A stretch of 64,000 nucleotides of DNA, taken from NCBI GenBank assembly GCA_028292265.1, contig JAQGMR010000004.1, forward strand, positions 1-64,000. Direction: 5' to 3'. This DNA is from Herminiimonas sp. GTDB lineage: Bacteria; Pseudomonadota; Gammaproteobacteria; Burkholderiales; Burkholderiaceae_D. The notes under the pieces are model-generated. The model was given only the letters and a program-made list of their open reading frames with translations, made no database searches and was not told where the DNA came from. Position numbers and translations under genes: made by a program. Each line of letters starts with the position of its first letter. Positions within the stretch are counted from its first letter, which is position 1. Positions 55,281 through 64,000 of the stretch are shown here, piece by piece.

Positions 55281-55326
55281 CACATCGCTCATGAGGCAAT
55301 GACCTCAAGCGCGGCGCAAAAGACTT

Positions 55327-55332
55327 TATAAT
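55327..55332 (+). promoter_or_regulatory. -10 element of the mnmG promoter
   Basis: TATAAT stands 35 nt before the mnmG ATG. No convincing -35 hexamer was found at the right distance. ParB bound at the two sites just upstream could affect this promoter. Confidence 0.55.
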
Positions 55333-55366
55333 CTCGCCTCTGCAACCGTCCTCGCCGAGGCGAACC

Positions 55367-57325
55367 ATGCAACACCCTGAAGAATTCGACGTCATTGTTG
55401 TGGGCGGCGGCCATGCCGGCACAGAAGCAGCGCTGGCTTCGGCCCGGATGGGCCAGAAGACTTTGTTGCTGACCCACAATATAGAGACCCTTGGGCAAAT
55501 GTCCTGTAATCCGTCCATAGGCGGAATAGGGAAGGGGCATCTGGTTCGCGAGGTGGATGCGATGGGCGGCGCGATGGCAATTGCCACCGATGAAGCAGGG
55601 ATTCAGTTCCGCATCCTTAATTCGTCTAAAGGCCCCGCCGTTCGCGCGACCAGAGCGCAAGCGGATCGCATTCTCTATAAACAGGCAATCCGACACAGGC
55701 TGGAAAACCAGCCCAATCTTTGGCTGTTTCAACAGGCTGTCGACGACCTCATTGTTGAAGCCGACGCTGTAGTTGGCGCCGTCACCCAAGTAGGCGTCCG
55801 GTTCCGCGGTCGCGCCGTCATCCTCACTGCGGGCACATTCCTCGACGGCAAGATTCACGTCGGGCTAAATAACTACTCGGCAGGCCGGGCAGGCGATCCG
55901 CCTGCCATCTCGTTATCCGCGCGGCTGAAAGAATTGATGCTTCCGCAAGGCAGGCTGAAGACAGGCACGCCGCCCAGAATCGACGGACGCTCCATCGATT
56001 TTTCAGTGCTGGAAGAACAGCCCGGAGATCTCGACCCGGTACCCGTATTTTCAGTTATGGGCTCCACCAGCATGCATCCGCGCCAAGTCCCCTGTTGGGT
56101 CACCCATACCAACGAACAAACGCACGACATCATACGGACCGGCCTCGACCGCAGTCCGATGTATACGGGCGTAATCGAGGGCGTCGGCCCGCGCTACTGT
56201 CCGTCCATCGAAGACAAGATTCATCGCTTTGCAGGGAAGGCTTCGCATCAGATTTTTCTTGAGCCAGAGGGCCTCACCACCAACGAGTTTTACCCGAACG
56301 GGATCTCGACCAGCTTGCCATTCGACGTTCAGTTGGCACTGGTTCGGTCCATGCGCGGACTGGAGCAAGCCCACATTCTGCGGCCGGGCTACGCCATCGA
56401 GTACGACTATTTCGACCCGCGCGGGCTGAAAGCATCACTTGAAACCAAGGCGATTCGCGGCCTGTATTTCGCTGGCCAAATCAATGGCACGACCGGTTAC
56501 GAAGAAGCTGCCGCGCAAGGCATGTTGGCCGGATTGAATGCCGCCTTGATGACACAGGGCAAAGAAGCATGGACTCCGGGGCGAGACCAGGCCTACCTCG
56601 GTGTGCTTGTGGACGACCTGGTAACCCAAGGTGTTGCAGAGCCGTACCGCATGTTTACCAGCCGCGCCGAGTATCGACTGAGCCTCCGGGAAGACAACGC
56701 CGACATGCGCCTCACCGAGATCGGCCGCAAGCTTGGCTGTGTGAGCGATGCACAATGGGAGCGCTTTGAACGCAAACGGGAAGCCGTTGCGAAAGAAATG
56801 GAACGACTGAGAACGACCTGGGTGAGTCCTCGGATTGTGGGGGTAGAGGAATCGGAGCGCGTTGCGGGGAAAGCCCTGGAGCGTGAGTATGCACTGACAG
56901 ACCTGCTGCGCCGACCCGGCGTGACCTACGAGAGCCTTATGACATTGCAGGGGCTCGACGGGCAAGCTATTTCCGCAGAAGGTGCGCTGGATCCAGCCGT
57001 CAAGGAGCAGGTGGAGATCCAGGTGAAGTACGCTGGCTACATCGATCGTCAGGCGAGAGAGGTCGGACGCCATGAGCATAATGAGAACTTGGCGTTGCCC
57101 GCGGACTTCGATTACTTGAGCGTCAAGGCCCTGTCGATGGAAGTGCGGCAAAAGCTTGATCGCCAACGTCCCGAAACGTTGGGCCAGGCTTCCCGAATTT
57201 CGGGGGTGACACCGGCAGCCATTTCACTGCTTCTGGTTCACCTCAAGAAGCGCGGCTTGCGGGACTGCGCGATGCCTGATGCTGCCGATTCAAGTTCAGC
57301 TCCGGACGCAGCTGTTCAACGATGA
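55367..57325 (+). CDS. mnmG: tRNA uridine-5-carboxymethylaminomethyl(34) synthesis enzyme MnmG (GidA)
   Basis: A 652-residue FAD protein that, with MnmE, modifies U34 in the wobble position of tRNAs. The FAD motif is [21 protein letters not shown] (starting near residue 10), followed by [20 protein letters not shown] and a GidA signature around [32 protein letters not shown] is a later family motif. Length is normal. It starts the mnmG-rsmG-lysE-parA-parB run and overlaps rsmG by 4 nt. Confidence 0.98.
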   Translation: MQHPEEFDVIVVGGGHAGTEAALASARMGQKTLLLTHNIETLGQMSCNPSIGGIGKGHLVREVDAMGGAMAIATDEAGIQFRILNSSKGPAVRATRAQADRILYKQAIRHRLENQPNLWLFQQAVDDLIVEADAVVGAVTQVGVRFRGRAVILTAGTFLDGKIHVGLNNYSAGRAGDPPAISLSARLKELMLPQGRLKTGTPPRIDGRSIDFSVLEEQPGDLDPVPVFSVMGSTSMHPRQVPCWVTHTNEQTHDIIRTGLDRSPMYTGVIEGVGPRYCPSIEDKIHRFAGKASHQIFLEPEGLTTNEFYPNGISTSLPFDVQLALVRSMRGLEQAHILRPGYAIEYDYFDPRGLKASLETKAIRGLYFAGQINGTTGYEEAAAQGMLAGLNAALMTQGKEAWTPGRDQAYLGVLVDDLVTQGVAEPYRMFTSRAEYRLSLREDNADMRLTEIGRKLGCVSDAQWERFERKREAVAKEMERLRTTWVSPRIVGVEESERVAGKALEREYALTDLLRRPGVTYESLMTLQGLDGQAISAEGALDPAVKEQVEIQVKYAGYIDRQAREVGRHEHNENLALPADFDYLSVKALSMEVRQKLDRQRPETLGQASRISGVTPAAISLLLVHLKKRGLRDCAMPDAADSSSAPDAAVQR

Positions 57326-58014
57326 AGGGGTTCGACCGACCAGCCTTGTCCGACGCATTGCGTCGCGGCCTGGACGAATCGCCGAAGCAGGGCAGCGCAA
57401 TGCCACGCCTGAGCGAAATGCAGCTCGGGCTGTTGATCGATTTCCTCGCCTTGCTCCACAAGTGGAATGCCGTCTATAACCTGACTGCCATTCGTGATCC
57501 GGCACAGATGGTGGTACAGCATCTGCTCGACTCCCTGGCCGTTGCGCCAGCCTTTGAAGCCGGTCGTAATGTCCTGGACGTCGGATCGGGTGGCGGGCTT
57601 CCCGGGCTCGTCCTGGCAATCTGGGCAATTGAGGCCAATCCGGACATGCAGATCAGTCTGATCGATACGGTCCACAAAAAAACCGCCTTTCTGACTCAGG
57701 CGAAGGCAGAACTCGGGCTGCGCAAGGTGCATGTCTTCACGGGGCGCGTAGAGGAGTTGGCCGTGCCCGATGCGTACGACATCATCACCTCGCGCGCCTT
57801 TGCAGACCTTTCCGATTTCGTTAGCTGGTCGGGCCATCTGCTTGCTCCCAATGGGCGCTTCCTTGCCATGAAAGGCGTGGCGCCGACAGCGGAGGCGCAG
57901 CGGCTGCCCGCGCCATGGAGGGTGAGCGGGGTACTGCCGGTACATGTGCCAGGACTGCATGCAGAGCGACACCTTGTCGTGATTGAACGGGCCGCGCCGG
58001 AGCACCTCACGTGA
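57322..58014 (+). CDS. rsmG: 16S rRNA (guanine-527-N7) methyltransferase RsmG (GidB)
   Basis: A 230-residue methyltransferase that puts m7G at position 527 of 16S rRNA, using S-adenosylmethionine. Motif I is [27 protein letters not shown] and [13 protein letters not shown] are also typical. Its ATG overlaps the mnmG stop (ATGA), showing translational coupling. The last codons overlap the GTG of the next gene in the same way. Confidence 0.97.
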   Translation: MKGFDRPALSDALRRGLDESPKQGSAMPRLSEMQLGLLIDFLALLHKWNAVYNLTAIRDPAQMVVQHLLDSLAVAPAFEAGRNVLDVGSGGGLPGLVLAIWAIEANPDMQISLIDTVHKKTAFLTQAKAELGLRKVHVFTGRVEELAVPDAYDIITSRAFADLSDFVSWSGHLLAPNGRFLAMKGVAPTAEAQRLPAPWRVSGVLPVHVPGLHAERHLVVIERAAPEHLT

Positions 58015-58640
58015 CAGCAGTCTTTCACCTCCTTGGCGTGGCAGACCCGTGGCAACTGGTCGGTGCGACCATGCTGTTCCTGATGTTGCCCGGACCAGGC
58101 ACCTTCTGTCTCCTGACCTGCAGCGGCAAACATGGCAGTCGAGGCGGATTTGCAGCATTGGCCGGGTTGATGCTGGCCGACCTCATACTCATGCTGCTCG
58201 CGGCCATGGGAGTTGCGGCACTTTTGCGCGCCAATCCGCTGCTTTTCAAGGCGCTGCAATATGCGGGGGCCGGGTATCTTTGCTGGCTCGGACTTCGACT
58301 GGTCATCGCGAGGGCGGACGTTGCCGGTGTCGTGCCATTTACTCGGGCGGCGGACTTTCGTCGCGGATTCCTCGTCACACTGGTGAACCCGAAAGCCATT
58401 GTCTTTTACATGGCGTTCTTCCCGCTTTTCATCGACCCGCATTTGCAACGAGGCGCGATTACTTTCATCGCCATGGTCGGATTGATTAGCTGCTGTACGC
58501 TGTTTTATGGCAGCCTGCTTGTACTGGGGGGCAATGCTGCCGCGCAGAGGTTGAAGCAGAACCGGCGGATCGCGCAAATTGGTACCAAAGTCGCCGGTGT
58601 GGTCCTGATCGGCTTTGGCATAAAAATGACCACCAACTAG
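58011..58640 (+). CDS. LysE-family amino-acid exporter
   Basis: A 209-residue membrane protein with about six hydrophobic helices. The LysE/RhtB hallmarks are MLPGPGTFCLL near the N-terminus, YLCWLGLRLV, and FLVTLVNPKAIVFYMAFFP in the centre. It probably exports an amino acid or derivative. The start is GTG 58011 inside the rsmG stop (GTGA overlap), so it depends on translation of rsmG. It ends 10 nt before parA, an unexpected guest inside the segregation operon. Confidence 0.9.
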   Translation: MTAVFHLLGVADPWQLVGATMLFLMLPGPGTFCLLTCSGKHGSRGGFAALAGLMLADLILMLLAAMGVAALLRANPLLFKALQYAGAGYLCWLGLRLVIARADVAGVVPFTRAADFRRGFLVTLVNPKAIVFYMAFFPLFIDPHLQRGAITFIAMVGLISCCTLFYGSLLVLGGNAAAQRLKQNRRIAQIGTKVAGVVLIGFGIKMTTN

Positions 58641-58650
58641 AACAACATAC

Positions 58651-59421
58651 ATGGCCAAAATATTTTGTGTCGCGAATCAAAAAGGCGGCGTCGGCAAGAC
58701 TACAACCGCAGTTAATCTTGCCGCCGGCCTGGCAAAGCTGAACCAGCGTGTACTGCTCGTCGACCTTGACCCGCAAGGCAATGCGACCATGGGCGCCGGT
58801 ATCAACAAGGGCGAGTTGAAAGCAACCATCTACGAAGTCCTGCTCGGCATGGCGAGCGTCAGCGATGTCCGTAAACAGTCTGAGACAGGCAAGTTTGACG
58901 TCCTGCCGGCGAACCGCGAACTGGCTGGCGCCGAAGTAGAAATGGTGGAGCTGGAAAATCGTGAGGGCCGGTTAAAGGATGCGCTTGCGGCGGTAGAGAG
59001 CGAATACGATTTCATGCTGATCGACTGCCCTCCAGCCTTGTCCATGCTCACACTAAACGGCTTGTGCGCGGCGCATGGCGTGATCATTCCGATGCAATGC
59101 GAATACTATGCGCTCGAGGGTTTGTCCGACCTCGTCAACACCATCAAGAAAGTGCACGCAAAGCTCAATCGCGGTCTCAAGATCATCGGATTGCTGCGGG
59201 TGATGTTCGACCCGCGCATGACGCTGTCCCAGCAGGTATCCGCGCAGCTTGAACAGCATTTCGGCGACAAGGTTTTCCGAACCATTATTCCTCGCAATGT
59301 TCGCCTCGCCGAAGCACCGTCGTATGGCATGCCCGGCGTTTGTTTCGACCCGGCGTCCAAGGGCGCGCAAGCTTACATCGCGTTTGGCGCTGAAATGGTG
59401 GAACGGATCGAGACACTTTAG
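58651..59421 (+). CDS. parA: Chromosome-partitioning ATPase ParA (Soj)
   Basis: A 256-residue deviant Walker ATPase. The P-loop with signature Lys is KGGVGKTTTAVNLAAGLA near the N-terminus, and LLVDLDPQGNATMG (switch I) and DCPPALSMLTLNGL (switch II) follow. There is no N-terminal DNA-binding domain, so this is the chromosomal Soj type. It binds DNA non-specifically and, with ParB on parS, moves origins apart. parB starts 92 nt later. Confidence 0.97.
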   Translation: MAKIFCVANQKGGVGKTTTAVNLAAGLAKLNQRVLLVDLDPQGNATMGAGINKGELKATIYEVLLGMASVSDVRKQSETGKFDVLPANRELAGAEVEMVELENREGRLKDALAAVESEYDFMLIDCPPALSMLTLNGLCAAHGVIIPMQCEYYALEGLSDLVNTIKKVHAKLNRGLKIIGLLRVMFDPRMTLSQQVSAQLEQHFGDKVFRTIIPRNVRLAEAPSYGMPGVCFDPASKGAQAYIAFGAEMVERIETL

Positions 59422-59513
59422 TTATCGCGCTCGTCACTATGCCGACCTGTGAATCAGTCACTGCGGCGAGAACAACAGCGACGCCTGCAATCACCGACTT
59501 ACTAAAACCTATC

Positions 59514-60419
59514 ATGAACATGGCAACGAAAAAACCTAAAGGCCTGGGCCGCGGACTGGATGCACTGCTTGGCGGGTCTTCGAGTTTCAGCGAATCGGCG
59601 CCGACCATTCCTGGCGCGCCGTCGAGCTTGCCGGTATCGCAGCTTCAGGCCGGGAAGTACCAGCCCCGTACTCGCATGGACGAAGGCGCCTTGGGCGAAC
59701 TTGCTTCGTCAATCAAGGCGCAGGGCGTACTGCAGGCGATACTGGTTCGCCCCATTGCCGCATTGGATGGTGGCGCTTCCTATGAAATCATCGCCGGCGA
59801 GCGACGCTTCCGTGCAGCGCAGATGGCTGGTCTTTCGGAGGTGCCGGTTCTCGTTAAAGAGGTCGATGACCAGACTGCGGCGGCCATGGCCCTCATCGAA
59901 AACATCCAGCGCGAAGATCTTAATCCGCTCGAAGAGGCGCAGGGCATACATCGATTGATTGCCGATTTCAGCTTCACCCATGAACAGGCCGCCGGCGCGG
60001 TGGGACGTTCGCGCAGTGCCGTATCGAACCTCCTGCGCTTGCTCAATCTCGCCAAGCCGGTCCAGACCATGCTCATGGCAAGCGACATCGACATGGGGCA
60101 CGCACGGGCATTGCTGGCGGTAGATGCGGCCATGCAGATCACGCTGGCTAACCAGATCGTTGCCCGCCGCTTGTCGGTTCGCGAAGCCGAAAAGCTGGTC
60201 GGTCGTGCGAGTATCAGCGACACGGAAAAGCTGCGGCCGGCCGCAAAGGAAAAGACCCGGGACATCGCGCGTCTGGAGGAAGAACTGTCTGACTCCCTGG
60301 CGACACAGGTCAGCATCAAGATGGGCGCAAAGAACCGCGGACAGCTTGTCATAGACTTCAGCGGGCTCGATGCGCTCGATGGCGTGATCGCCAGGTTGCG
60401 CAGCACGACCAGCGCCTGA
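59514..60419 (+). CDS. parB: Chromosome-partitioning protein ParB (Spo0J)
   Basis: About 301 residues. The N-terminal CTPase domain carries LQAGKYQPRTRMDEGALGEL, IIAGERRFRAAQMAG and ALIENIQREDLNPLEEAQ (the C, P and switch-type motifs). The helix-turn-helix around FTHEQAAGAVGRSRSAVSN contacts parS. The C-terminal dimer domain follows a short linker. Two ATGs, 59514 and 59520, compete and neither has a clear ribosome site. Its target sites are the two parS copies 4 kb upstream. Confidence 0.96.
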   Translation: MNMATKKPKGLGRGLDALLGGSSSFSESAPTIPGAPSSLPVSQLQAGKYQPRTRMDEGALGELASSIKAQGVLQAILVRPIAALDGGASYEIIAGERRFRAAQMAGLSEVPVLVKEVDDQTAAAMALIENIQREDLNPLEEAQGIHRLIADFSFTHEQAAGAVGRSRSAVSNLLRLLNLAKPVQTMLMASDIDMGHARALLAVDAAMQITLANQIVARRLSVREAEKLVGRASISDTEKLRPAAKEKTRDIARLEEELSDSLATQVSIKMGAKNRGQLVIDFSGLDALDGVIARLRSTTSA

Positions 60420-60739
60420 CGGGCCGTTCGCTCTACTGTCCAGCTTCATCCATCCGCGGCAGTCGGCGCCTGGTTGCCGCATGCAGTGTTGCCCCGAGTG
60501 CTGCGCTTCCAACCAACGAAGGCGCAGGGCAGGAAGTGCTTGTCACTCGTTCAAACCCCTGATTTCACGCGGAAAACCACACGGTTTTCGACCGAGCAAA
60601 CGTTTGACGGATGCTGCCTTAAACCCTTATAATCCCGTGGCTTTGGAAAACGTGTCGACCCCTGGTCCAACTCGAATTACCGACGTGATTTCTGGTTGGC
60701 TTTGAGCTTGCCAGCGTGGTGAAACGATAGTGGAAAAGC
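60420..60739 (+). promoter_or_regulatory. Promoter region of the ATP synthase operon
   Basis: These 320 nt contain no gene. A strong sigma-70 promoter is TTGACG at 60604-60609 and TATAAT at 60628-60633, spaced 18 nt. Transcription would begin near 60640, 100 nt before atpI. A GAAAACC/GGTTTTC hairpin at 60572-60589 stands just upstream and may end the par transcript or be part of the promoter's upstream element. Confidence 0.8.
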
Positions 60740-61937
<1,198 letters not shown>

Positions 61938-62018
61938 CGGCAGGATCCGTCGCAAACACGGTTGTACTGATTTCGTTTTGAATCGCAGTATCTTGTTTTG
62001 TCTTTTTTTCCAATTTAA

Positions 62019-62273
<255 letters not shown>

Positions 62274-62347
62274 TCGGCTGATCTCAACTCGCGGGCCCTG
62301 GACAGTGTTCAAGGTCCGACACACGTTATTCTGAGAAGGAAATCACC

Positions 62348-62818
62348 GTGAACTTAAATGCAACCCTGTTTGCACAGTTCGTGGTCTTCTTCATCCTCGC
62401 GGCCTTCACGATGAAATTCGTGTGGCCGCCACTGATGAAAGCGCTCGACGAGCGCGCGCAGAAGATTACGGACGGCCTCGCTGCCGCCGATCGCGGCAAG
62501 GCCGAGATGGCTGCGGCCGAAAGGCGCGCCCAGGCTGAACTCGCCACCGCGCGTGACGAAGGCCAGAAGCGCATCAACGACGCGGAACGTCGCGGCCAGG
62601 GCATCATTGAAGATGCCAAGAAGACCGCCGCCGAAGAGGCTGCGCGGATTCTGGCATCAGCCCGCGCCGACGCTGAGCAGCAGGTCACCCAGGCGCGTGA
62701 AACGTTGCGCGGCCAGGTCGCCACGCTGGCTGTCAAGGGCGCCGAACAGATCCTCAAGCGGGAAATCAATGCCGCAGCGCATGCGGACTTGCTGAATCAA
62801 CTGAAGACTGAGCTGTAG
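62348..62818 (+). CDS. atpF: ATP synthase F0 subunit b
   Basis: A 156-residue stator subunit. One N-terminal membrane helix ([19 protein letters not shown]) precedes a long Ala/Glu/Arg-rich coiled coil. The start is GTG 62348 with AAGGAAA upstream. It links subunit a to the F1 head through the delta subunit encoded next. Confidence 0.97.
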   Translation: MNLNATLFAQFVVFFILAAFTMKFVWPPLMKALDERAQKITDGLAAADRGKAEMAAAERRAQAELATARDEGQKRINDAERRGQGIIEDAKKTAAEEAARILASARADAEQQVTQARETLRGQVATLAVKGAEQILKREINAAAHADLLNQLKTEL

Positions 62819-62820
62819 CC

Positions 62821-63354
62821 ATGGCCGAGATAGCAACCGTTGCCCGTCCTTACGCTGAAGCCCTGTTTCGTGTTGCGAGCCAGGGCGATCTGCCTGCATG
62901 GGCCGATCTTGTTTCCGAGATGGCCCAAGTCGCAGCGAACCCTGAAATTCGGGGCATTGCACAGAACCCGAAGGTCTCGCATCAGCAGATGCGCGAGCTC
63001 TTCATGTCTGCCCTCAAATCACCGGCCGGTCCTGAAGCAGTGAACTTCATTGGCATGCTGGTCAACAACGGTCGACTCACATTGTTGCCCGAGATTGCGG
63101 TGCAATTTCATGCGTTGAAAAATGCTGGTGAAGGTGCAGCAGACGCTGAAATTCTCAGTGCGTTTGAAATGTCAGAAACACAGGTGCAGGAATTGGCAGG
63201 GGCGCTGGAGCGGAGATTTGGTCGCAAGCTTCGTCCGCATGTGTCCGTTGATCCTTCACTGATTGGCGGCGTGCGTGTAGTGGTGGGCGACGAAGTGCTC
63301 GACACCTCGGTACGCGCAAAGCTGCAGCAAATGCAGGTGGCGCTGGCGGCGTAA
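62821..63354 (+). CDS. atpH: ATP synthase F1 subunit delta
   Basis: A 177-residue subunit that ties the b stalk to the top of the alpha/beta head. The N-terminal domain ([15 protein letters not shown]) and the C-terminal region ([20 protein letters not shown] and on) are both typical. It starts 2 nt after the atpF stop. A spacer with repeats separates it from atpA. Confidence 0.97.
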   Translation: MAEIATVARPYAEALFRVASQGDLPAWADLVSEMAQVAANPEIRGIAQNPKVSHQQMRELFMSALKSPAGPEAVNFIGMLVNNGRLTLLPEIAVQFHALKNAGEGAADAEILSAFEMSETQVQELAGALERRFGRKLRPHVSVDPSLIGGVRVVVGDEVLDTSVRAKLQQMQVALAA

Positions 63355-63372
63355 GCCGCGCGATATGGCTGT

Positions 63373-63393
63373 CTGCGGCGCGCTGCGCCGCAG
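63373..63393 (+). repeat. Hairpin after atpH
   Basis: CTGCGGCG and CGCCGCAG form a perfect 8-bp stem around a 5-nt loop, 18 nt after the atpH stop. No T run follows, so it is not a standard terminator. It may slow or protect the transcript between atpH and atpA. Confidence 0.7.
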
Positions 63394-63447
63394 GTTCATG
63401 CGAGATGGTTCGTGCGGCGTGGTCCATGCGACACGTTCCTGCGACAT
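63393..63447 (+). repeat. Four imperfect 14-bp tandem repeats between atpH and atpA
   Basis: Units begin at 63393, 63407, 63421 and 63435, each 14 bp except the last (13). They read GGTTCATGCGAGAT, GGTTCGTGCGGCGT, GGTCCATGCGACAC and GTTCCTGCGACAT. The 14-bp spacing is exact, which points to old duplications. They lie in the leader of atpA, ahead of its GGAG ribosome site. Confidence 0.75.
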
Positions 63448-63473
63448 CAAAGAGATTAATTTTAGGAGTTAAC

Positions 63474-64000
63474 ATGCAACTCAACCCATCCGAAATCAGC
63501 GAACTGATCAAGAGCCGGATCCAAGGCCTCGGCGACACTGCTGAGATCCGCAATCAGGGAACGGTCATATCCGTCACCGACGGCATCTGCCGCATCCACG
63601 GTCTGTCTGACGCGATGCAGGGCGAGATGCTGGAATTTCCTGGCAATACCTTTGGTCTCGCGCTGAACCTTGAGCGCGATTCAGTCGGCGCCGTCATTCT
63701 TGGCGACTACGAACACATTTCCGAAGGCGACACGGTCAAGTGCACCGGCCGCATTCTCGAAGTGCCAATCGGCCCCGAACTGAAAGGCCGCGTGGTCAAC
63801 GCGCTGGGCCAGCCAATCGACGGCAAAGGGCCAGTCAATGCCAAGCTTTCGGCGCCGATCGAGAAAATTGCCCCCGGCGTGATCGCGCGGCAATCCGTAT
63901 CGCAGCCGATGCAAACGGGGCTCAAGGCAATTGATTCGATGGTGCCGATCGGACGTGGTCAGCGCGAGCTGATCATTGGCGATCGCCAGACCGGCAAGTC
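63474..64000 (+). CDS. atpA: ATP synthase F1 subunit alpha, partial (cut by window end)
   Basis: The first 175 codons of the alpha subunit. [19 protein letters not shown] and the beta-barrel domain ([20 protein letters not shown]) are standard; the nucleotide-binding domain has begun, and the window ends inside the P-loop (GDRQTGK). AGGAG lies 6 nt ahead of the ATG. The rest of the operon (gamma, beta, epsilon) is expected beyond the edge. Confidence 0.98.
   Translation, partial: MQLNPSEISELIKSRIQGLGDTAEIRNQGTVISVTDGICRIHGLSDAMQGEMLEFPGNTFGLALNLERDSVGAVILGDYEHISEGDTVKCTGRILEVPIGPELKGRVVNALGQPIDGKGPVNAKLSAPIEKIAPGVIARQSVSQPMQTGLKAIDSMVPIGRGQRELIIGDRQTGK

Noticed and set aside
60572-60589. Terminator after parB
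   Set aside because: The GAAAACC/GGTTTTC hairpin lacks a following T run and the stem is AT-rich, so a terminator call is not supported; kept as a note in the atp promoter entry.

Overview
The window looks like the main chromosome of a GC-rich betaproteobacterium, most likely Burkholderiales and close to Oxalobacteraceae. The reasons are the gene order mnmG-rsmG-lysE-parA-parB-atpIBEFHA at the right end, the GTP-type PEP carboxykinase, the Bug-type solute-binding protein beside a TctDE two-component system, and overall protein character. No rRNA, tRNA, insertion sequence, prophage or CRISPR array was seen.

Layout. 0-4.4 kb: a cold-shock protein, an RMD1/DUF155 membrane protein, a small membrane protein, 3-methyladenine-DNA glycosylase, a PAP2 phosphatase and a CAP-domain lipoprotein. 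4.7-13.4 kb: a transport and sensing module made of TctE/TctD, a divergent Bug-type binding protein, a complete ferric-type ABC importer (binding protein, fused double permease, ATPase) and an AbrB-type membrane protein. 13.7-19.4 kb: an unrecognised protein, an MFS exporter, a D-2-hydroxyacid dehydrogenase and pckG. 19.5-28.5 kb: a two-partner secretion operon on the minus strand, one TpsB transporter followed by two tandem TpsA exoproteins with GLUG and MBG/YDG repeats. 28.9-36.4 kb: glutathione-dependent formaldehyde detoxification (adhC, fghA), an SDR, an RluA-type pseudouridine synthase, an FAD oxidoreductase, an SMP-30 protein and small proteins. 36.5-42.8 kb: a LysR regulator, an MFS transporter and a PutA without the DNA-binding domain.

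42.8-43.8 kb is the most striking part: a 944-bp gene-free gap between the 3' ends of two convergent genes. It holds a large mirror-image arrangement of DnaA boxes. Each half carries an outer pair of boxes, then, exactly 136 nt further in, a DnaA box, a 14-nt GC-containing spacer, a TAC/TAG triplet run (DnaA-trio) and an AT-rich stretch. The two halves face each other about a centre at 43321.5. I read this as the chromosomal replication origin, built as two inward-facing unwinding modules. Two parS sites 42 bp apart centre to centre, 12 kb to the right, and the parAB genes support an origin-proximal location. dnaA is not in the window.

43.8-55.2 kb: a LysR regulator divergent from CoA-acylating methylmalonate-semialdehyde dehydrogenase, a GMC oxidoreductase with a TTG start, a branched-chain-amino-acid-type ABC importer (livGFKHM order) preceded by an 18-bp palindrome, an iron-dependent alcohol dehydrogenase and a TSUP permease; probably a catabolic island for an alcohol, aldehyde or acid substrate. 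55.2-64 kb: parS sites, mnmG, rsmG, lysE-type exporter, parA, parB, then the ATP synthase operon with a clear sigma-70 promoter, cut by the window edge inside atpA. Left and right of the proposed origin, the heavily expressed genes on the right (mnmG to atp) run away from it, as expected for leading-strand genes.
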